This document shows positions 1 to 8,499 of a stretch of 64,000 bases of DNA, piece by piece. Position numbers and translations under genes: made by a program. The notes below the pieces were generated by a model. It was not told where the DNA came from. It was given only the letters and a program-made list of their open reading frames with translations, and made no database searches. Source of the stretch: Mycolicibacterium phocaicum (GTDB lineage: Bacteria > Actinomycetota > Actinomycetes > Mycobacteriales > Mycobacteriaceae); assembly GCF_010731115.1 (NCBI RefSeq), contig NZ_AP022616.1, forward strand, positions 2,914,001-2,978,000. Reading direction: 5' to 3'. The first letter of the stretch is position 1. Each line of letters begins with the position of its first letter.

Positions 1-612
1 GAACGCCTCGATGGCGTCGATGTGGGTGGTGCCGATGACCGGGTCGCCGCCGATGCCGATGGCGGTCGAGAAACCGAAGTCACGCAGCTCGTACATCATC
101 TGGTAGGTCAGGGTGCCGGACTTGGAGACCAGACCGATCGGGCCCTTGCCGGTGATGTTGTTCGGCGTGATGCCGACCAGCGCCTCGCCGGGGGTGATGA
201 TGCCCGGGCAGTTGGGGCCGATGATGCGGGTCTTCTGACCCTTCTCGACGTTGTAGGCCCACGCGTACGCGCTGTCCTGCACCGGGATGCCCTCGGTGAT
301 GACGACCAGCAGCGGGATCTCGGCGTCGATGGCCTCGATGATGGCGTCCTTGGAGAACGCCGGCGGGACGAAGGCGATCGACACGTCGGCGCCGGTCTCC
401 TTCATGGCCTCGGCGACCGTGGCGAACACGGGCAGCTCGATGTCGTTGCCGTCCTTGTCCACATGCGAGACCTTGGTGCCGGCCTTGCGCGCGTTGACGC
501 CACCGACGACCTGGGTGCCGGCCTTCAGCATCAGCTTGGTGTGCTTGGTGCCCTCACCGCCGGTGATGCCCTGGACGATGACCTTGGAATCCTTGTTCAG
601 GAAGATAGACAT
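1..612 (-). CDS. sucD: Succinyl-CoA synthetase (ADP-forming) alpha subunit, 3' end cut by the window
   Basis: This subunit carries the CoA site and the phosphohistidine of succinyl-CoA synthetase, the TCA-cycle step from succinyl-CoA to succinate with nucleotide triphosphate formation. The visible 204 residues begin [20 protein letters not shown], the Rossmann-type CoA-binding start of the alpha subunit, and include [14 protein letters not shown] and [16 protein letters not shown]. The family is about 300 residues long, so roughly the last 95, including the active-site histidine, lie beyond position 1. The ATG at 612 is 15 bp after the sucC stop, so the two form an operon in the order sucC-sucD. 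Confidence 0.96.
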   Translation of the reverse strand, partial: MSIFLNKDSKVIVQGITGGEGTKHTKLMLKAGTQVVGGVNARKAGTKVSHVDKDGNDIELPVFATVAEAMKETGADVSIAFVPPAFSKDAIIEAIDAEIPLLVVITEGIPVQDSAYAWAYNVEKGQKTRIIGPNCPGIITPGEALVGITPNNITGKGPIGLVSKSGTLTYQMMYELRDFGFSTAIGIGGDPVIGTTHIDAIEAF

Positions 613-627
613 AAGTTGTTGGCTCCC

Positions 628-1791
628 TTACTTGTTCGCCAGCTCGGCGGCTTTGTCGGCACCGGAGTCCATGGTCTCGGCCTGGATCACCAGCGGGTGG
701 TTGGCCTCGGCCAGGATGCGGCGGCCCTCTTCGACGTTGTTGCCGTCGAGACGGACGACCAGCGGCTTGTTGGCCTCGTCGCCCAGCATTTCCAGCGCCT
801 TGACGATGCCGTTGGCGACTGCGTCGCACGCGGTGATGCCACCGAAGACGTTGACGAAGACGCTCTTGACCTGGCTGTCGCCGAGGATGACGTCCAGACC
901 GGCAGCCATCACCTCGGCCGAGGCGCCACCACCGATGTCCAGGAAGTTGGCGGGCTTGACGTTGCCGTGGTTCTCACCGGCGTACGCGACGACGTCGAGC
1001 GTCGACATGACCAGACCGGCACCGTTACCGATGATGCCGACCGAGCCGTCGAGCTTGACGTAGTTGAGGTCGTGCTGCTTGGCCTTGAGCTCGAGCGGGT
1101 CGGTGGCTTCCTTGTCCTCGAACTCGGCGTGGCCGGGCTGACGGAAGTCGGCGTTCGCGTCCAGGGTGACCTTGCCGTCGAGGGCGAGGATCTGGTCGTC
1201 GGGGGTGCGAACCAGCGGGTTGACCTCGACCAGGGTGGCGTCTTCGGCGACGAAGACCTCCCACAGCTTCTGGATGGTCACGGCCGCGGCGTCGAGCACC
1301 TCGGCGGGCAGGTGGCCCTTCTCGGCGATCTCGCGGGCGAAGGCCAGGTCGACACCCTTGACGGCGTTGACGGGAACCTTGGCGAGACGCTCCGGCTTGG
1401 TGGCGGCGACCTCTTCGATCTCCATGCCACCCTCGACCGAGCACATGGCCAGGTAGGTGCGGTTGGCGCGATCGAGCAGGAAGGAGATGTAGTACTCCTC
1501 CGCGATGTCGCTGGCTTCGGCGACGAGCAGCTTCTTGACGATGTGGCCCTTGATGTCCAGACCGAGGATGTTCTGCGCGTGAGTGAGGGCGTCCTCCGGG
1601 GTGGCGGCGTACTTCACGCCACCGGCCTTGCCGCGGCCACCGACCTTGACCTGCGCCTTGATCATGACGGGCTTGCCGATCTCCTCGGCGATCGCCTTGG
1701 CGTCATCGGCGGACTCGGTGACCCGGCCCGGTGTAGTAGGGACGTTGTGCTTGGCGAACAGCTCTTTCGCCTGGTACTCGAAGAGATCCAT
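628..1791 (-). CDS. sucC: Succinyl-CoA synthetase (ADP-forming) beta subunit
   Basis: The 387-residue product is full length for the beta subunit, which grasps the nucleotide and partners SucD in the cytosolic TCA-cycle enzyme. It starts [20 protein letters not shown], typical of the ATP-grasp N-terminus. The glycine-rich segment [14 protein letters not shown] follows near residue 50, [12 protein letters not shown] near residue 200, and the C-terminal half holds [13 protein letters not shown] and [12 protein letters not shown], the interface with the phosphohistidine of SucD. sucC is the first gene of the sucCD operon. The region upstream (1792-2060) is shared with the divergent M23 peptidase gene. 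Confidence 0.97.
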   Translation of the reverse strand: MDLFEYQAKELFAKHNVPTTPGRVTESADDAKAIAEEIGKPVMIKAQVKVGGRGKAGGVKYAATPEDALTHAQNILGLDIKGHIVKKLLVAEASDIAEEYYISFLLDRANRTYLAMCSVEGGMEIEEVAATKPERLAKVPVNAVKGVDLAFAREIAEKGHLPAEVLDAAAVTIQKLWEVFVAEDATLVEVNPLVRTPDDQILALDGKVTLDANADFRQPGHAEFEDKEATDPLELKAKQHDLNYVKLDGSVGIIGNGAGLVMSTLDVVAYAGENHGNVKPANFLDIGGGASAEVMAAGLDVILGDSQVKSVFVNVFGGITACDAVANGIVKALEMLGDEANKPLVVRLDGNNVEEGRRILAEANHPLVIQAETMDSGADKAAELANK

Positions 1792-1882
1792 GAGCTCTGA
1801 GAAATCCCGTTCTGTCTGCGTTGACGGTTGAATTCACTTCAGCATTGGGCCGCACTGGCTCGCTCGGCACTTTAGCCACGTA

Positions 1883-1893
1883 CTACTGAGTAG
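1883..1893. promoter_or_regulatory. Short palindrome CTACTGAGTAG between sucC and the peptidase gene
   Basis: CTACT-G-AGTAG is a perfect 11-bp inverted repeat about 90 bp upstream of the sucC start. A further TACTAC follows at about 1904. It could be half of an operator for the divergent promoters, but I cannot assign it to a known regulator, and an 11-bp match could be chance. Confidence 0.25.
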
Positions 1894-2060
1894 CCAGCAC
1901 CGCCTACTACCCATGTGGTACATCTCACCTGAGAGCCACGAGTGAGGCAAATCACAGTTCCCGGCCAATGACATCTATAGGTTGCCAATCGGTTCTGATT
2001 TTCAGTACCGTCATGGGCGGTCTCGGTAACGGTACGGTCACGGAGCAAAGGAATTTTCGG

Positions 2061-3146
2061 TTGGCTGAGCACGATTCGTCTGGCACTCCCCTCGGAGAGG
2101 CGACGGACGCCGGCATCACCGAGAACGCTACCCGCACCACCATCAAGCTTTCCCGCGCTGTGAGCCCTGCCGAAGTGACCGACATCATCCCGTTCAACGA
2201 GTTCGGCGATCTGCACGATCTGGACCTGTCCGAGAGCGCCTTCGACCGCGATTCCCGCGTCAACGCCGCCCCTGAGCTCGACGATCTGAACGACACCGAC
2301 GACGAGACCCCCCTGACGCTGACCGTCCCGGCCGAATTCCAGCAGCCCGAGGGTGCCCAGCGGCTCTCCGCGAGCGCCTACCGCGACAGCCACACCGATA
2401 CCAGCAACGGTCTCGACGACACCGACATCATCGATCTGCGCGCGAGCCGCGGCACCCACCGCAAGCCTGAGCCCGTCAATGGCGTGAAGGGCCGTCTGGT
2501 CGCCGCCGCGATGGCCGTGGGCGCCACTGCCGCCGCCGGGTACTCGATGATGACCAGCGCCGATCAGCCGACCAGCACGAAGCTCGCCGCTGACCAGGTT
2601 GTCCGGGCGGACGGGTCATCCGATGGCATCCAGATCGTCAACGTCGAACCCGCGGCGTCGTCCGGCGCGGTGCACGCCCAGGAGCTCGCCAACGGCGCGG
2701 CGTTCGCGCAGGAGCGCGCCGAGCGCGAAGCCCGACTGGCCCGCCCGCTGTTCGTGATGCCGACCAAGGGTGTGTTCACCTCCGGCTTCGGTTACCGCTG
2801 GGGCGCGCTGCACGGCGGCATCGACATCGCCGGCCCGATCGGCACCCCGATCGTCGCCGTGTCCGACGGCGTCGTCGTCGCAGCAGGCCCAACCGCTGGT
2901 TACGGCGCGTGGGTCAAGGTCCGCCACTCGGATGGAACCGTCACGCTGTACGGCCACGTCAACACCTGGGTCGTCTCGGTCGGCCAGCGCGTCTTCGCCG
3001 GCGACCAGATCGCCACCATCGGGAACCGCGGCAACTCGACCGGCCCGCACTGCCACTTCGAGGTGCTCCTCGGCGGCAGCTCGCGCATCGACCCCGTGCC
3101 GTGGTTGGCGCAGCGTGGCCTGAGCCCGGGTAACTACGTCGGCTGA
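2061..3146 (+). CDS. Membrane-anchored M23 family metallopeptidase (LytM domain)
   Basis: The protein is a peptidoglycan-directed M23 endopeptidase, the counterpart of M. tuberculosis Rv0950c by position and content. An acidic cytoplasmic N-terminal region is followed by one membrane segment (around LVAAAMAVGATAAAGYSMM) and then by a LytM domain. The zinc motifs are visible: HGGID (HxxxD), the strand GHVNTWVVSVGQRV, and HCHFE (HxH). I chose TTG 2061, which has AAAGGA eight bases upstream and gives 361 residues. ATG 2013 or ATG 1968 in the same frame would give 377 or 392. The next gene begins three bases after the stop, so the two are probably co-translated. Activity is inferred from the intact metal ligands. 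Confidence 0.88.
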   Translation: MAEHDSSGTPLGEATDAGITENATRTTIKLSRAVSPAEVTDIIPFNEFGDLHDLDLSESAFDRDSRVNAAPELDDLNDTDDETPLTLTVPAEFQQPEGAQRLSASAYRDSHTDTSNGLDDTDIIDLRASRGTHRKPEPVNGVKGRLVAAAMAVGATAAAGYSMMTSADQPTSTKLAADQVVRADGSSDGIQIVNVEPAASSGAVHAQELANGAAFAQERAEREARLARPLFVMPTKGVFTSGFGYRWGALHGGIDIAGPIGTPIVAVSDGVVVAAGPTAGYGAWVKVRHSDGTVTLYGHVNTWVVSVGQRVFAGDQIATIGNRGNSTGPHCHFEVLLGGSSRIDPVPWLAQRGLSPGNYVG

Positions 3147-3149
3147 TCC

Positions 3150-3854
3150 GTGACGGACGACAACTCCGCCGATGGGCCGTTGTCCGACCCCACCCAAACA
3201 TTTGGGCGACAGTCTGACGACGAACCCAAGACCAGTCTGATCCGTCGCGCCCCGACGGGTGCCATTCCGATCGTGCACCCCGCCGACGACAGCGCACCGG
3301 CGACCAGCATCATCCGACGCACGCCCACCGGCGCCATCCCCGTCGCCAATCCCGATACCGACGCTCCGCAGACCAGCTTCATCGAACCCTCCTCCACCGG
3401 CCTGATCCTGTCCGGGCTGGTCGAACCCGAAGCGCCGGGGACCGCCAACGTCGCGGCGCCGAGTGCGCCCAAGCCGAAGCCGCCGCCCGGGCCGTTCGCC
3501 GCCTGCGCCACCGCCACGGCCTGCATCTTGAGTGGCTGGGCCACCGCCGTCATCGCCACTTCACTGATCTCCGGGTGGTGGCGCACCGATCCGCTGTTCT
3601 GCGTCGCCATCGGCTTCCTCGCCGCGGTCGGCTGCGGCGCCACCATCGGCGGCCAGATCGCGGTGCTGCTACGCCACCGGACCGGACGGATGCTGGTGGT
3701 GGTCGGCGCCCTGGTGACCTTGGTGATCTTCGCCAGTTTGTTCGTCGCGGGGGCAAAACTGCCGCAGATCGTCTACGGCATCCCGATGCTGCCCATCGCG
3801 AGCATGGTGCTCGCGATGCTTCCCGTCACCGGGCGTTGGTGCACCAAAACCTGA
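3150..3854 (+). CDS. Membrane protein with N-terminal RRxPTGAIP repeats, function unknown
   Basis: I recognise no enzyme family. The first ~80 residues are hydrophilic and contain a repeated block: TSLIRRAPTGAIPIVHP, then TSIIRRTPTGAIPVANP, then a decayed third copy TSFIEPSSTGLI, each separated by an Asp/Pro-rich linker of similar length. A Pro/Lys linker (KPKPPPGPF) leads into about four hydrophobic helices from residue ~115 to the end. The GTG start lies 3 bp after the M23 stop, so the pair is likely one operon. Its role may be linked to the peptidase at the cell envelope, which is inference from position only. Confidence 0.75.
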   Translation: MTDDNSADGPLSDPTQTFGRQSDDEPKTSLIRRAPTGAIPIVHPADDSAPATSIIRRTPTGAIPVANPDTDAPQTSFIEPSSTGLILSGLVEPEAPGTANVAAPSAPKPKPPPGPFAACATATACILSGWATAVIATSLISGWWRTDPLFCVAIGFLAAVGCGATIGGQIAVLLRHRTGRMLVVVGALVTLVIFASLFVAGAKLPQIVYGIPMLPIASMVLAMLPVTGRWCTKT

Positions 3855-3919
3855 CGCGCACAGGCGAATCCGGTTAAAAATCAGCGCGATCGCGTGAGCC
3901 CTTTAGGCTCTCGGCGACG

Positions 3920-6259
3920 CTAGAGCTTCTGCACCGGCGCGTGGTTGTGCATCAGCTTGACCCGGCCGGAGCTGCCGAAGTCGATGAGCGACATGGCCGA
4001 TTCACCGACGCCGCTGACCTCCTCGACGCGCCCCAGCCCGTACTTGTCGTGCGTGACGCGGTCACCCGGCGAGAGCACCACCAGTGGCTTGTTGCGGTTC
4101 GGCGCCGGCCGCATGGGCGACGGCCGTCCACCACCGAGGCCACCACCCGATCCGCCGGATCCGTAGCGGCTGGGCGCCGACAACGACGGTGGCGGCTCGA
4201 CCCGGCGCCAGTCGATCAGCTCTTGCGGAATCTCCTGCAGGAAACGCGATTCCGGGTTGAGCATGGGCTGCCCCCACGACGACCGCACCTTGGCGCGGCT
4301 CAGGTACAGCCGCTGCCGGGCCCGGGTGATGCCGACGTACGCCAGCCGGCGTTCCTCGGACAGTTCGGTGGGATCGCCGAGCGCGCGCATGTGCGGAAAC
4401 ATGCCGTCCTCCCAGCCGGTCACGAACACCACGGGGAATTCGAGACCCTTGGCGGTGTGCAGCGTCATCATGGTGACGACGCCGTCGCCGTCTTCGGGGA
4501 TTTCGTCGGCGTCGGCGACCAGCGAGACCCGCTCCAGGAACGCGGCCAGCGCCCCGGTGTCGGGCACGTCCTCATCCAGTTCCTCTTCCTGCAACGCCTG
4601 CGCGTTGGCCAGGTCGGTGCTGAATTCGTGTGCGACGCTGACCAATTCGTTCAGGTTGTCCAACCGCGCCTGGTCCTGCGGGTCACTGGACGCTTCCAGC
4701 TCGCGGCGGTAGCCGGTGCGGTCCAGCACCGTCTCGACCAGGTCGCCCAATTCACCGTCGAGCCCGCCGCGCAGGCTGTCCATGAGCTCGACGAAGCTGG
4801 CGATCGCCTTCTCCGAGCGGGAGTTCAGCATCGGCACCCGCCCCTCGGCTGCGGCCTGCAACGCGTCACTGAAGCTGGCGCCGGTGTTCTCGGCGTATAC
4901 GGCGACGCATGCTTCAGCGCGGTCGCCGATACCCCGGCGGGGGGTGTTGAGAATGCGCCGCAGGCTTACCGCGTCGCCCGGGTTGTCCAGCACCCGCAGG
5001 TACGCGACGATGTCGCGAATCTCCTTGCGCTCGTAGAAGCGCATGCCCCCAACAACTTTGTACGGGATACCGGCCCGGATGAAGATGTCTTCCACCGACC
5101 GTGACGAGTTGTTGGTGCGGTAGAACACCGCGACGTCGCCGTAACTGAATTTCGTGTCGATCCCGCTGCCCTTGGTGGTCAGCGTGTCGATCTCCTCGGC
5201 GATGAACCGCGCCTCGTCGTGCTCGTTGTCGGCGACGTAGCCGACGATCAGCTCACCCTCGCCCGCGTCGGTCCACAGCTTCTTGTCGCGGCGCCCGGCG
5301 TTGCGGCTGATGACGCCGTTGGCGGCCGACAGGATGTTCTGCGTCGAACGATAATTCTGTTCCAGCAGAATGGTTTTCGCATTCGGGAAGTCGCGCTCGA
5401 AATCCTCGATGTTGCGGATGGTCGCGCCGCGGAACGCGTAGATGGACTGGTCGGCGTCACCGACGACGCACAGCTCGGCGGGTGGGACGTCGTCGGCGCC
5501 TTCGGGCGCGTGGTGTCCGACGAGTTCGCGCACCAGGACGTACTGAGCGTGGTTGGTGTCCTGGTACTCGTCGACCAGGATGTGCCGGAAGCGCCGCCGG
5601 TAGTACTGCGCGATCTGCGGAAAGCCTTGCAGCACAGCGACGGTCTCGCCGATCAGGTCGTCGAAGTCCATGGCGTTCGCGGCCCGCAGCCGGCGCTGGT
5701 ATTCGCCGTACACCTCGGCGACGATCTTCGGCAGGTCCTCGTCGGCCTCGGACGCCTCCGAGGCCGCCTGCAGCGGATCGATCAGTTCGTTCTTCAGGTT
5801 CGAGATCGCGGTCGCCAGCATGCGCGGCGAGTACCGCTTGACGTCGAGGTTGAGATCCTTGCCGACCATCATCAGCAGCCGGCGCGAGTCGTCGGCGTCG
5901 TAGATCGAGAAGTTGGAGTTCAGTCCGGGCAGCAGCGAGGCCTGGTTGCGCAGGATGCGGACGCAGGTTGAGTGGAACGTCGACACCCACATGGACTTGG
6001 CCCGCGGACCGATCAGCTGGACGACGCGCTCACGCATCTCGGCGGCGGCCTTGTTGGTGAACGTGATGGCCAGGATCTGACCGACGCCGACGTCGCGGTT
6101 GGCCAGCAGGTAGGCGATGCGCCGGGTCAGGACCGCGGTCTTGCCCGAGCCCGCGCCGGCCACGATCAGCAGCGGCGAACCTTCGTGCAGCACAGCTGCA
6201 CGCTGCTGCGGGTTGAGGCCTTCGAGAAGCTGATCGATGTCGGGGGCTGTGCTCGTCAT
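3920..6259 (-). CDS. uvrD1: ATP-dependent DNA helicase UvrD1/PcrA
   Basis: This is a superfamily 1A 3'-5' helicase used in nucleotide excision repair and, in mycobacteria, with Ku; ku lies 18 kb away here. The 779 residues carry the ordered SF1 motifs: LNPQQRAAV (Q motif), AGAGSGKT at 34-41 (Walker A), FHSTCVRIL, LVDEYQDTN near 230 (Walker B), VVGDADQSIYAFRGA, EQNYRST, VMMTLHTAKGLEFPVVF and VGITRARQRLYL. The C-terminal tail (DRVTHDKYGLGRVEEVSGVG) is the PcrA-type Tudor-like domain. A TAAGTT box at 6274-6269 on the minus strand sits nine bases before the ATG, suggesting a very short leader. Confidence 0.97.
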   Translation of the reverse strand: MTSTAPDIDQLLEGLNPQQRAAVLHEGSPLLIVAGAGSGKTAVLTRRIAYLLANRDVGVGQILAITFTNKAAAEMRERVVQLIGPRAKSMWVSTFHSTCVRILRNQASLLPGLNSNFSIYDADDSRRLLMMVGKDLNLDVKRYSPRMLATAISNLKNELIDPLQAASEASEADEDLPKIVAEVYGEYQRRLRAANAMDFDDLIGETVAVLQGFPQIAQYYRRRFRHILVDEYQDTNHAQYVLVRELVGHHAPEGADDVPPAELCVVGDADQSIYAFRGATIRNIEDFERDFPNAKTILLEQNYRSTQNILSAANGVISRNAGRRDKKLWTDAGEGELIVGYVADNEHDEARFIAEEIDTLTTKGSGIDTKFSYGDVAVFYRTNNSSRSVEDIFIRAGIPYKVVGGMRFYERKEIRDIVAYLRVLDNPGDAVSLRRILNTPRRGIGDRAEACVAVYAENTGASFSDALQAAAEGRVPMLNSRSEKAIASFVELMDSLRGGLDGELGDLVETVLDRTGYRRELEASSDPQDQARLDNLNELVSVAHEFSTDLANAQALQEEELDEDVPDTGALAAFLERVSLVADADEIPEDGDGVVTMMTLHTAKGLEFPVVFVTGWEDGMFPHMRALGDPTELSEERRLAYVGITRARQRLYLSRAKVRSSWGQPMLNPESRFLQEIPQELIDWRRVEPPPSLSAPSRYGSGGSGGGLGGGRPSPMRPAPNRNKPLVVLSPGDRVTHDKYGLGRVEEVSGVGESAMSLIDFGSSGRVKLMHNHAPVQKL

Positions 6260-6361
6260 ATCAGTTCAAACTTACCGCCGGGGTGCGACAACCCACGCAT
6301 TTGCCCGGCCGCTTCTGTCACCTCTTTGCGCTGGCACCGGCCGGGATGGCACACTCAGAAC

Positions 6362-6421
6362 GTGCTCAATGCGCAGCAGCGATTTTTCTACGGGTACCGG
6401 ACGCCGGTACCCGGGGTTTAG
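6362..6421 (+). CDS. Putative 19-aa aromatic leader peptide of the chorismate mutase gene
   Basis: The frame GTG...TAG reads VLNAQQRFFYGYRTPVPGV. Four of five consecutive residues are Phe or Tyr (FFYGY), the end products made from prephenate. It ends 103 bases before the chorismate mutase ATG, and its 3' half is embedded in a strong hairpin. A weak -10 (CACACT, 6350-6355) six bases before the GTG would make the message leaderless; alternatively GGGATGG (6343-6349) could act as a distant ribosome site. The coding status is inferred from composition and from the fit to the RNA structures downstream. There is no direct evidence of translation. Confidence 0.6.
   Translation: MLNAQQRFFYGYRTPVPGV
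6391..6413 (+). promoter_or_regulatory. Attenuator hairpin 1:2 inside the leader peptide
   Basis: CGGGTACCGG and CCGGTACCCG form a perfect 10-bp stem closed by the triloop ACG. The stem starts immediately after the FFY codons, so a ribosome stalled at those codons would mask its left arm. When translation is fast the hairpin can form and sequester the strand needed for the antiterminator. Confidence 0.65.
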
Positions 6422-6444
6422 CTGCTTCCCTTCAGCCCCGTGGT
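6409..6444 (+). promoter_or_regulatory. Candidate antiterminator pairing 2:3
   Basis: ACCCGGGG at 6409-6416 can pair with CCCCG-t-GGT at 6436-6444, eight base pairs with one bulged T. This uses the right arm of the leader hairpin and the left arm of the downstream terminator, so it is mutually exclusive with both. That is the alternative-fold arrangement expected of classical amino-acid attenuators. Confidence 0.5.
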
Positions 6445-6464
6445 CCGCATCCGGATCCGGGGCT
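6434..6464 (+). terminator. Candidate attenuator terminator before chorismate mutase
   Basis: AGCCCCG (6434-6440) pairs with CGGGGCT (6458-6464). After a bulged T the stem continues as GGTCC over GGATC around a six-base loop, giving about 12 bp in total. The stem is followed by CGTTTGTTGTGTG, a partial T-run. It sits between the leader peptide and the mutase gene, so it would end transcription before the structural gene. Confidence 0.6.
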
Positions 6465-6524
6465 CGTTTGTTGTGTGAGGCCTGAATTCGGATGACACCA
6501 GAATCCACCAACAGCGAGGAAACC

Positions 6525-6785
6525 ATGTCGACCGAAACTGAACTCCCCAACATCGACGAGCTCCGCCTGGAGATCGACGAGCTCGACGCCACCATCCTGG
6601 CGGCCGTCGCCCGTCGGACCGAGGTCTCCAAGATGATCGGCAAGGCCCGGATGGCCTCCGGCGGCACCCGGCTGGTGCACAGCCGCGAGATGAAGGTCAT
6701 CGAGCGCTACAGCGAGCTGGGCCCCGAGGGCAAAGACCTCGCGATGCTGCTGCTGCGCCTGGGCCGCGGCCGCCTCGGCCACTGA
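6525..6785 (+). CDS. aroQ: Chorismate mutase, cytosolic AroQ (delta) type
   Basis: This small all-helical enzyme converts chorismate to prephenate, the branch point to Phe and Tyr. In M. tuberculosis the homologue (Rv0948c) needs the DAHP synthase AroG as partner for full activity. The 86 residues contain LRLEIDELDATILAAVARRTEVSKMIGKARMASGG and end in the strongly conserved ERYSELGPEGKDLAMLLLRLGRGRLGH-type tail. I chose ATG 6525, preceded by GAGGAAA; ATG 6492 in the same frame adds 11 residues. The leader peptide and hairpins upstream suggest control by charging of tRNA-Phe/Tyr. It is the first of two chorismate mutases in the window. Confidence 0.95.
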   Translation: MSTETELPNIDELRLEIDELDATILAAVARRTEVSKMIGKARMASGGTRLVHSREMKVIERYSELGPEGKDLAMLLLRLGRGRLGH

Positions 6786-6838
6786 GCGACACCCGCGCTA
6801 CCTCCCGCGAGCCAGAGCCTGGGGTACTTCCCGCCACC

Positions 6839-6966
6839 CGCGAGCGCCCGTGTTTGTACAGCAACACGCCGCCTTGAGCGTGTGGCTTGGGACCCCTCGC
6901 GGCCGGTGAGCGGCCCCATTTGCACACGCAACCACGGTGTGTCGCGTACAAACGCGGCCGCTCGCG
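6839..6966. repeat. Imperfect long inverted repeat with an internal third copy
   Basis: This 215-bp gap between aroQ and the convergent aldehyde dehydrogenase holds two ~32-bp arms (6839-6870 and 6935-6966). They share CGCGAGCG...CGTGTTTGTAC on the left and GTACAAACGCGGCCGCTCGCG on the right as imperfect reverse complements. A third, shorter relative in direct orientation (GAGCGGCCCCATTTGCACACG) lies between them at about 6908. It could serve as a bidirectional terminator for the convergent genes or be a dispersed mycobacterial repeat. I cannot test its copy number. Confidence 0.6.
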
Positions 6967-7000
6967 GGAGGGGCGGCTACACGGTCGGGGAGTGAGGGCG

Positions 7001-8449
7001 TCAGGAGGTCAGGGCGATGTACTTGGTGTCGAGGTACTCCTCGATGCCTTCGGTGCCGCCTTCGCGGCCGAAGCCTGACGACTTCACCCCGCCGAACGGC
7101 GCCGCCGGGTCCGAGATGACGCCCCGGTTCACGCCGACCATGCCCGACTCCAGCGCCTCGGACACCCGCAGTGCCCGATCCAGCGACTGCGTGTAGATGT
7201 ACGCCGCCAGGCCGTACTCGGTGTGGTTGGCGGCCGCGATCGCCTCGTCCTCGGTATCGAAACCCGTCACCGGAGCGACGGGCCCGAACACCTCTTCCTT
7301 GAGGATGCGGGCATCGGCAGGCACATCCGCCAGGACCGTCGCGGGATAGAAGTAGCCCGGGCCGCCCGGTGCGGTGCCGCCGACGGCCACGGTCGCGCCG
7401 CGCGACACCGCGTCGGACACCAGTTCGGTCACGGTGCCGACCTGTTTGGCGTTGATCAGCGGGCCCAGCGTCGCGTTCTCGTCGAGCCCGTTGCCGAGCG
7501 TGAACTCGCTCATCCGCTGCACCAGCTTGGTGGTGAACACCTCGCGGACCGAGTTGGCGACGTGGAAGCGGTTGGCCGCGGTGCAGGCCTCGCCGCCGTT
7601 GCGCATCTTGGCCAGGATCGCGCCGTCGACCGCGGCGTCGATGTCGGCGTCGTCGAACACCACGAACGGTGCGTTGCCACCGAGCTCCATCGACATGCGC
7701 AGCAGCTTCTCCCCGCCCTGCTGCACCAGCGCCCGGCCGACGCCCGTCGACCCGGTGAAGGTCAGCTTCCGCAGCCGACCGTCGTTCAGCAGGGCGGCGG
7801 TCAGTTCGCCCGGGCTGGTGGTCGGCAGCACGGACAGCACGCCCTTGGGCAGGCCGGCGTCGGCCATCAGCTTGGCGAGCAGCAACATGGTCAGCGGGGT
7901 TTCGGCAGCGGGCTTGACCAGCATGGTGCAGCCGGCGGCCAGGGCCGGGCCGATCTTGCGGGTCCCCATGGCCAGCGGGAAGTTCCACGGTGTCACCGCG
8001 TAGCACGGGCCGACGGGCGACTTGGTGACGACGATGCGCCCGGTACCGGCCGGGCTCGGGGTGTAGCGGCCGCCGATGCGGACGGCCTCTTCGGCGAACC
8101 AGCGGAAGAACTCGGCGCCGTATTTCACTTCGCCCCGACTCTCGGCCAGCACCTTGCCCATCTCGAGCGTCATCAACGTGGCCACGTCCTCGGCGCGGGC
8201 GGTGATGGTCTCGAACACCGATCGCAGGATCTCGCCGCGCTCACGCGCGGGGGTTGCCGCCCATTCCTTTTCGACGGCCGCCGCGGCGTCGAGTGCGGCG
8301 ATGCCGTCCTGCGGGGTGGCGTCGGCGACGTGGGCGATGACGCCCTCGGTGGCCGGGTTGAGCACTTCGAATGTGGATTGACCGGCGCGCTCCTCACCGC
8401 CGATCCAGAGGCCAGTTGGGACAGACGACAACAGCGCGGCGATGTCCAT
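7001..8449 (-). CDS. NAD(P)-dependent succinate-semialdehyde dehydrogenase family protein
   Basis: The protein is a 482-residue soluble aldehyde dehydrogenase that oxidises an aldehyde to its acid, most like the GabD/succinate-semialdehyde group. It shows [19 protein letters not shown], the glycine motif [11 protein letters not shown], the general base in [16 protein letters not shown], and the catalytic cysteine in [13 protein letters not shown]. The C-terminus has [10 protein letters not shown] and [15 protein letters not shown]. Being close to sucCD it could feed succinate into the TCA cycle, but the substrate is not shown by sequence. It is divergent from pgi; its ATG at 8449 leaves 50 bp for both promoters. 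Confidence 0.88.
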   Translation of the reverse strand: MDIAALLSSVPTGLWIGGEERAGQSTFEVLNPATEGVIAHVADATPQDGIAALDAAAAVEKEWAATPARERGEILRSVFETITARAEDVATLMTLEMGKVLAESRGEVKYGAEFFRWFAEEAVRIGGRYTPSPAGTGRIVVTKSPVGPCYAVTPWNFPLAMGTRKIGPALAAGCTMLVKPAAETPLTMLLLAKLMADAGLPKGVLSVLPTTSPGELTAALLNDGRLRKLTFTGSTGVGRALVQQGGEKLLRMSMELGGNAPFVVFDDADIDAAVDGAILAKMRNGGEACTAANRFHVANSVREVFTTKLVQRMSEFTLGNGLDENATLGPLINAKQVGTVTELVSDAVSRGATVAVGGTAPGGPGYFYPATVLADVPADARILKEEVFGPVAPVTGFDTEDEAIAAANHTEYGLAAYIYTQSLDRALRVSEALESGMVGVNRGVISDPAAPFGGVKSSGFGREGGTEGIEEYLDTKYIALTS

Positions 8450-8486
8450 ACACCCATCATGTACGGCGGCGTTTCCTACGTCACAC

Positions 8487-8499
8487 TAGGGTTTGGGGC
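8487..8499 (+). promoter_or_regulatory. TAGGGT -10 box for leaderless pgi
   Basis: TAGGGT at 8487-8492 fits the mycobacterial TANNNT -10 consensus. Seven bases separate it from the pgi ATG at 8500, so transcription would begin on the start codon itself. No Shine-Dalgarno sequence is visible upstream of the ATG. Confidence 0.6.

Noticed and set aside
22..1800. A 592-codon open frame on the plus strand opposite sucCD
   Set aside because: Its composition (Asp/Val/Gly/Leu repeats) is the usual GC-rich shadow of the real minus-strand genes, which match succinyl-CoA synthetase throughout.
6346..6495. Alternative 49-codon ORF (ATG 6346) overlapping the aromatic leader peptide
   Set aside because: It has no notable codon pattern and runs through the terminator hairpin. 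The FFYGY frame fits the hairpins better, but this ORF is the main alternative to exclude.
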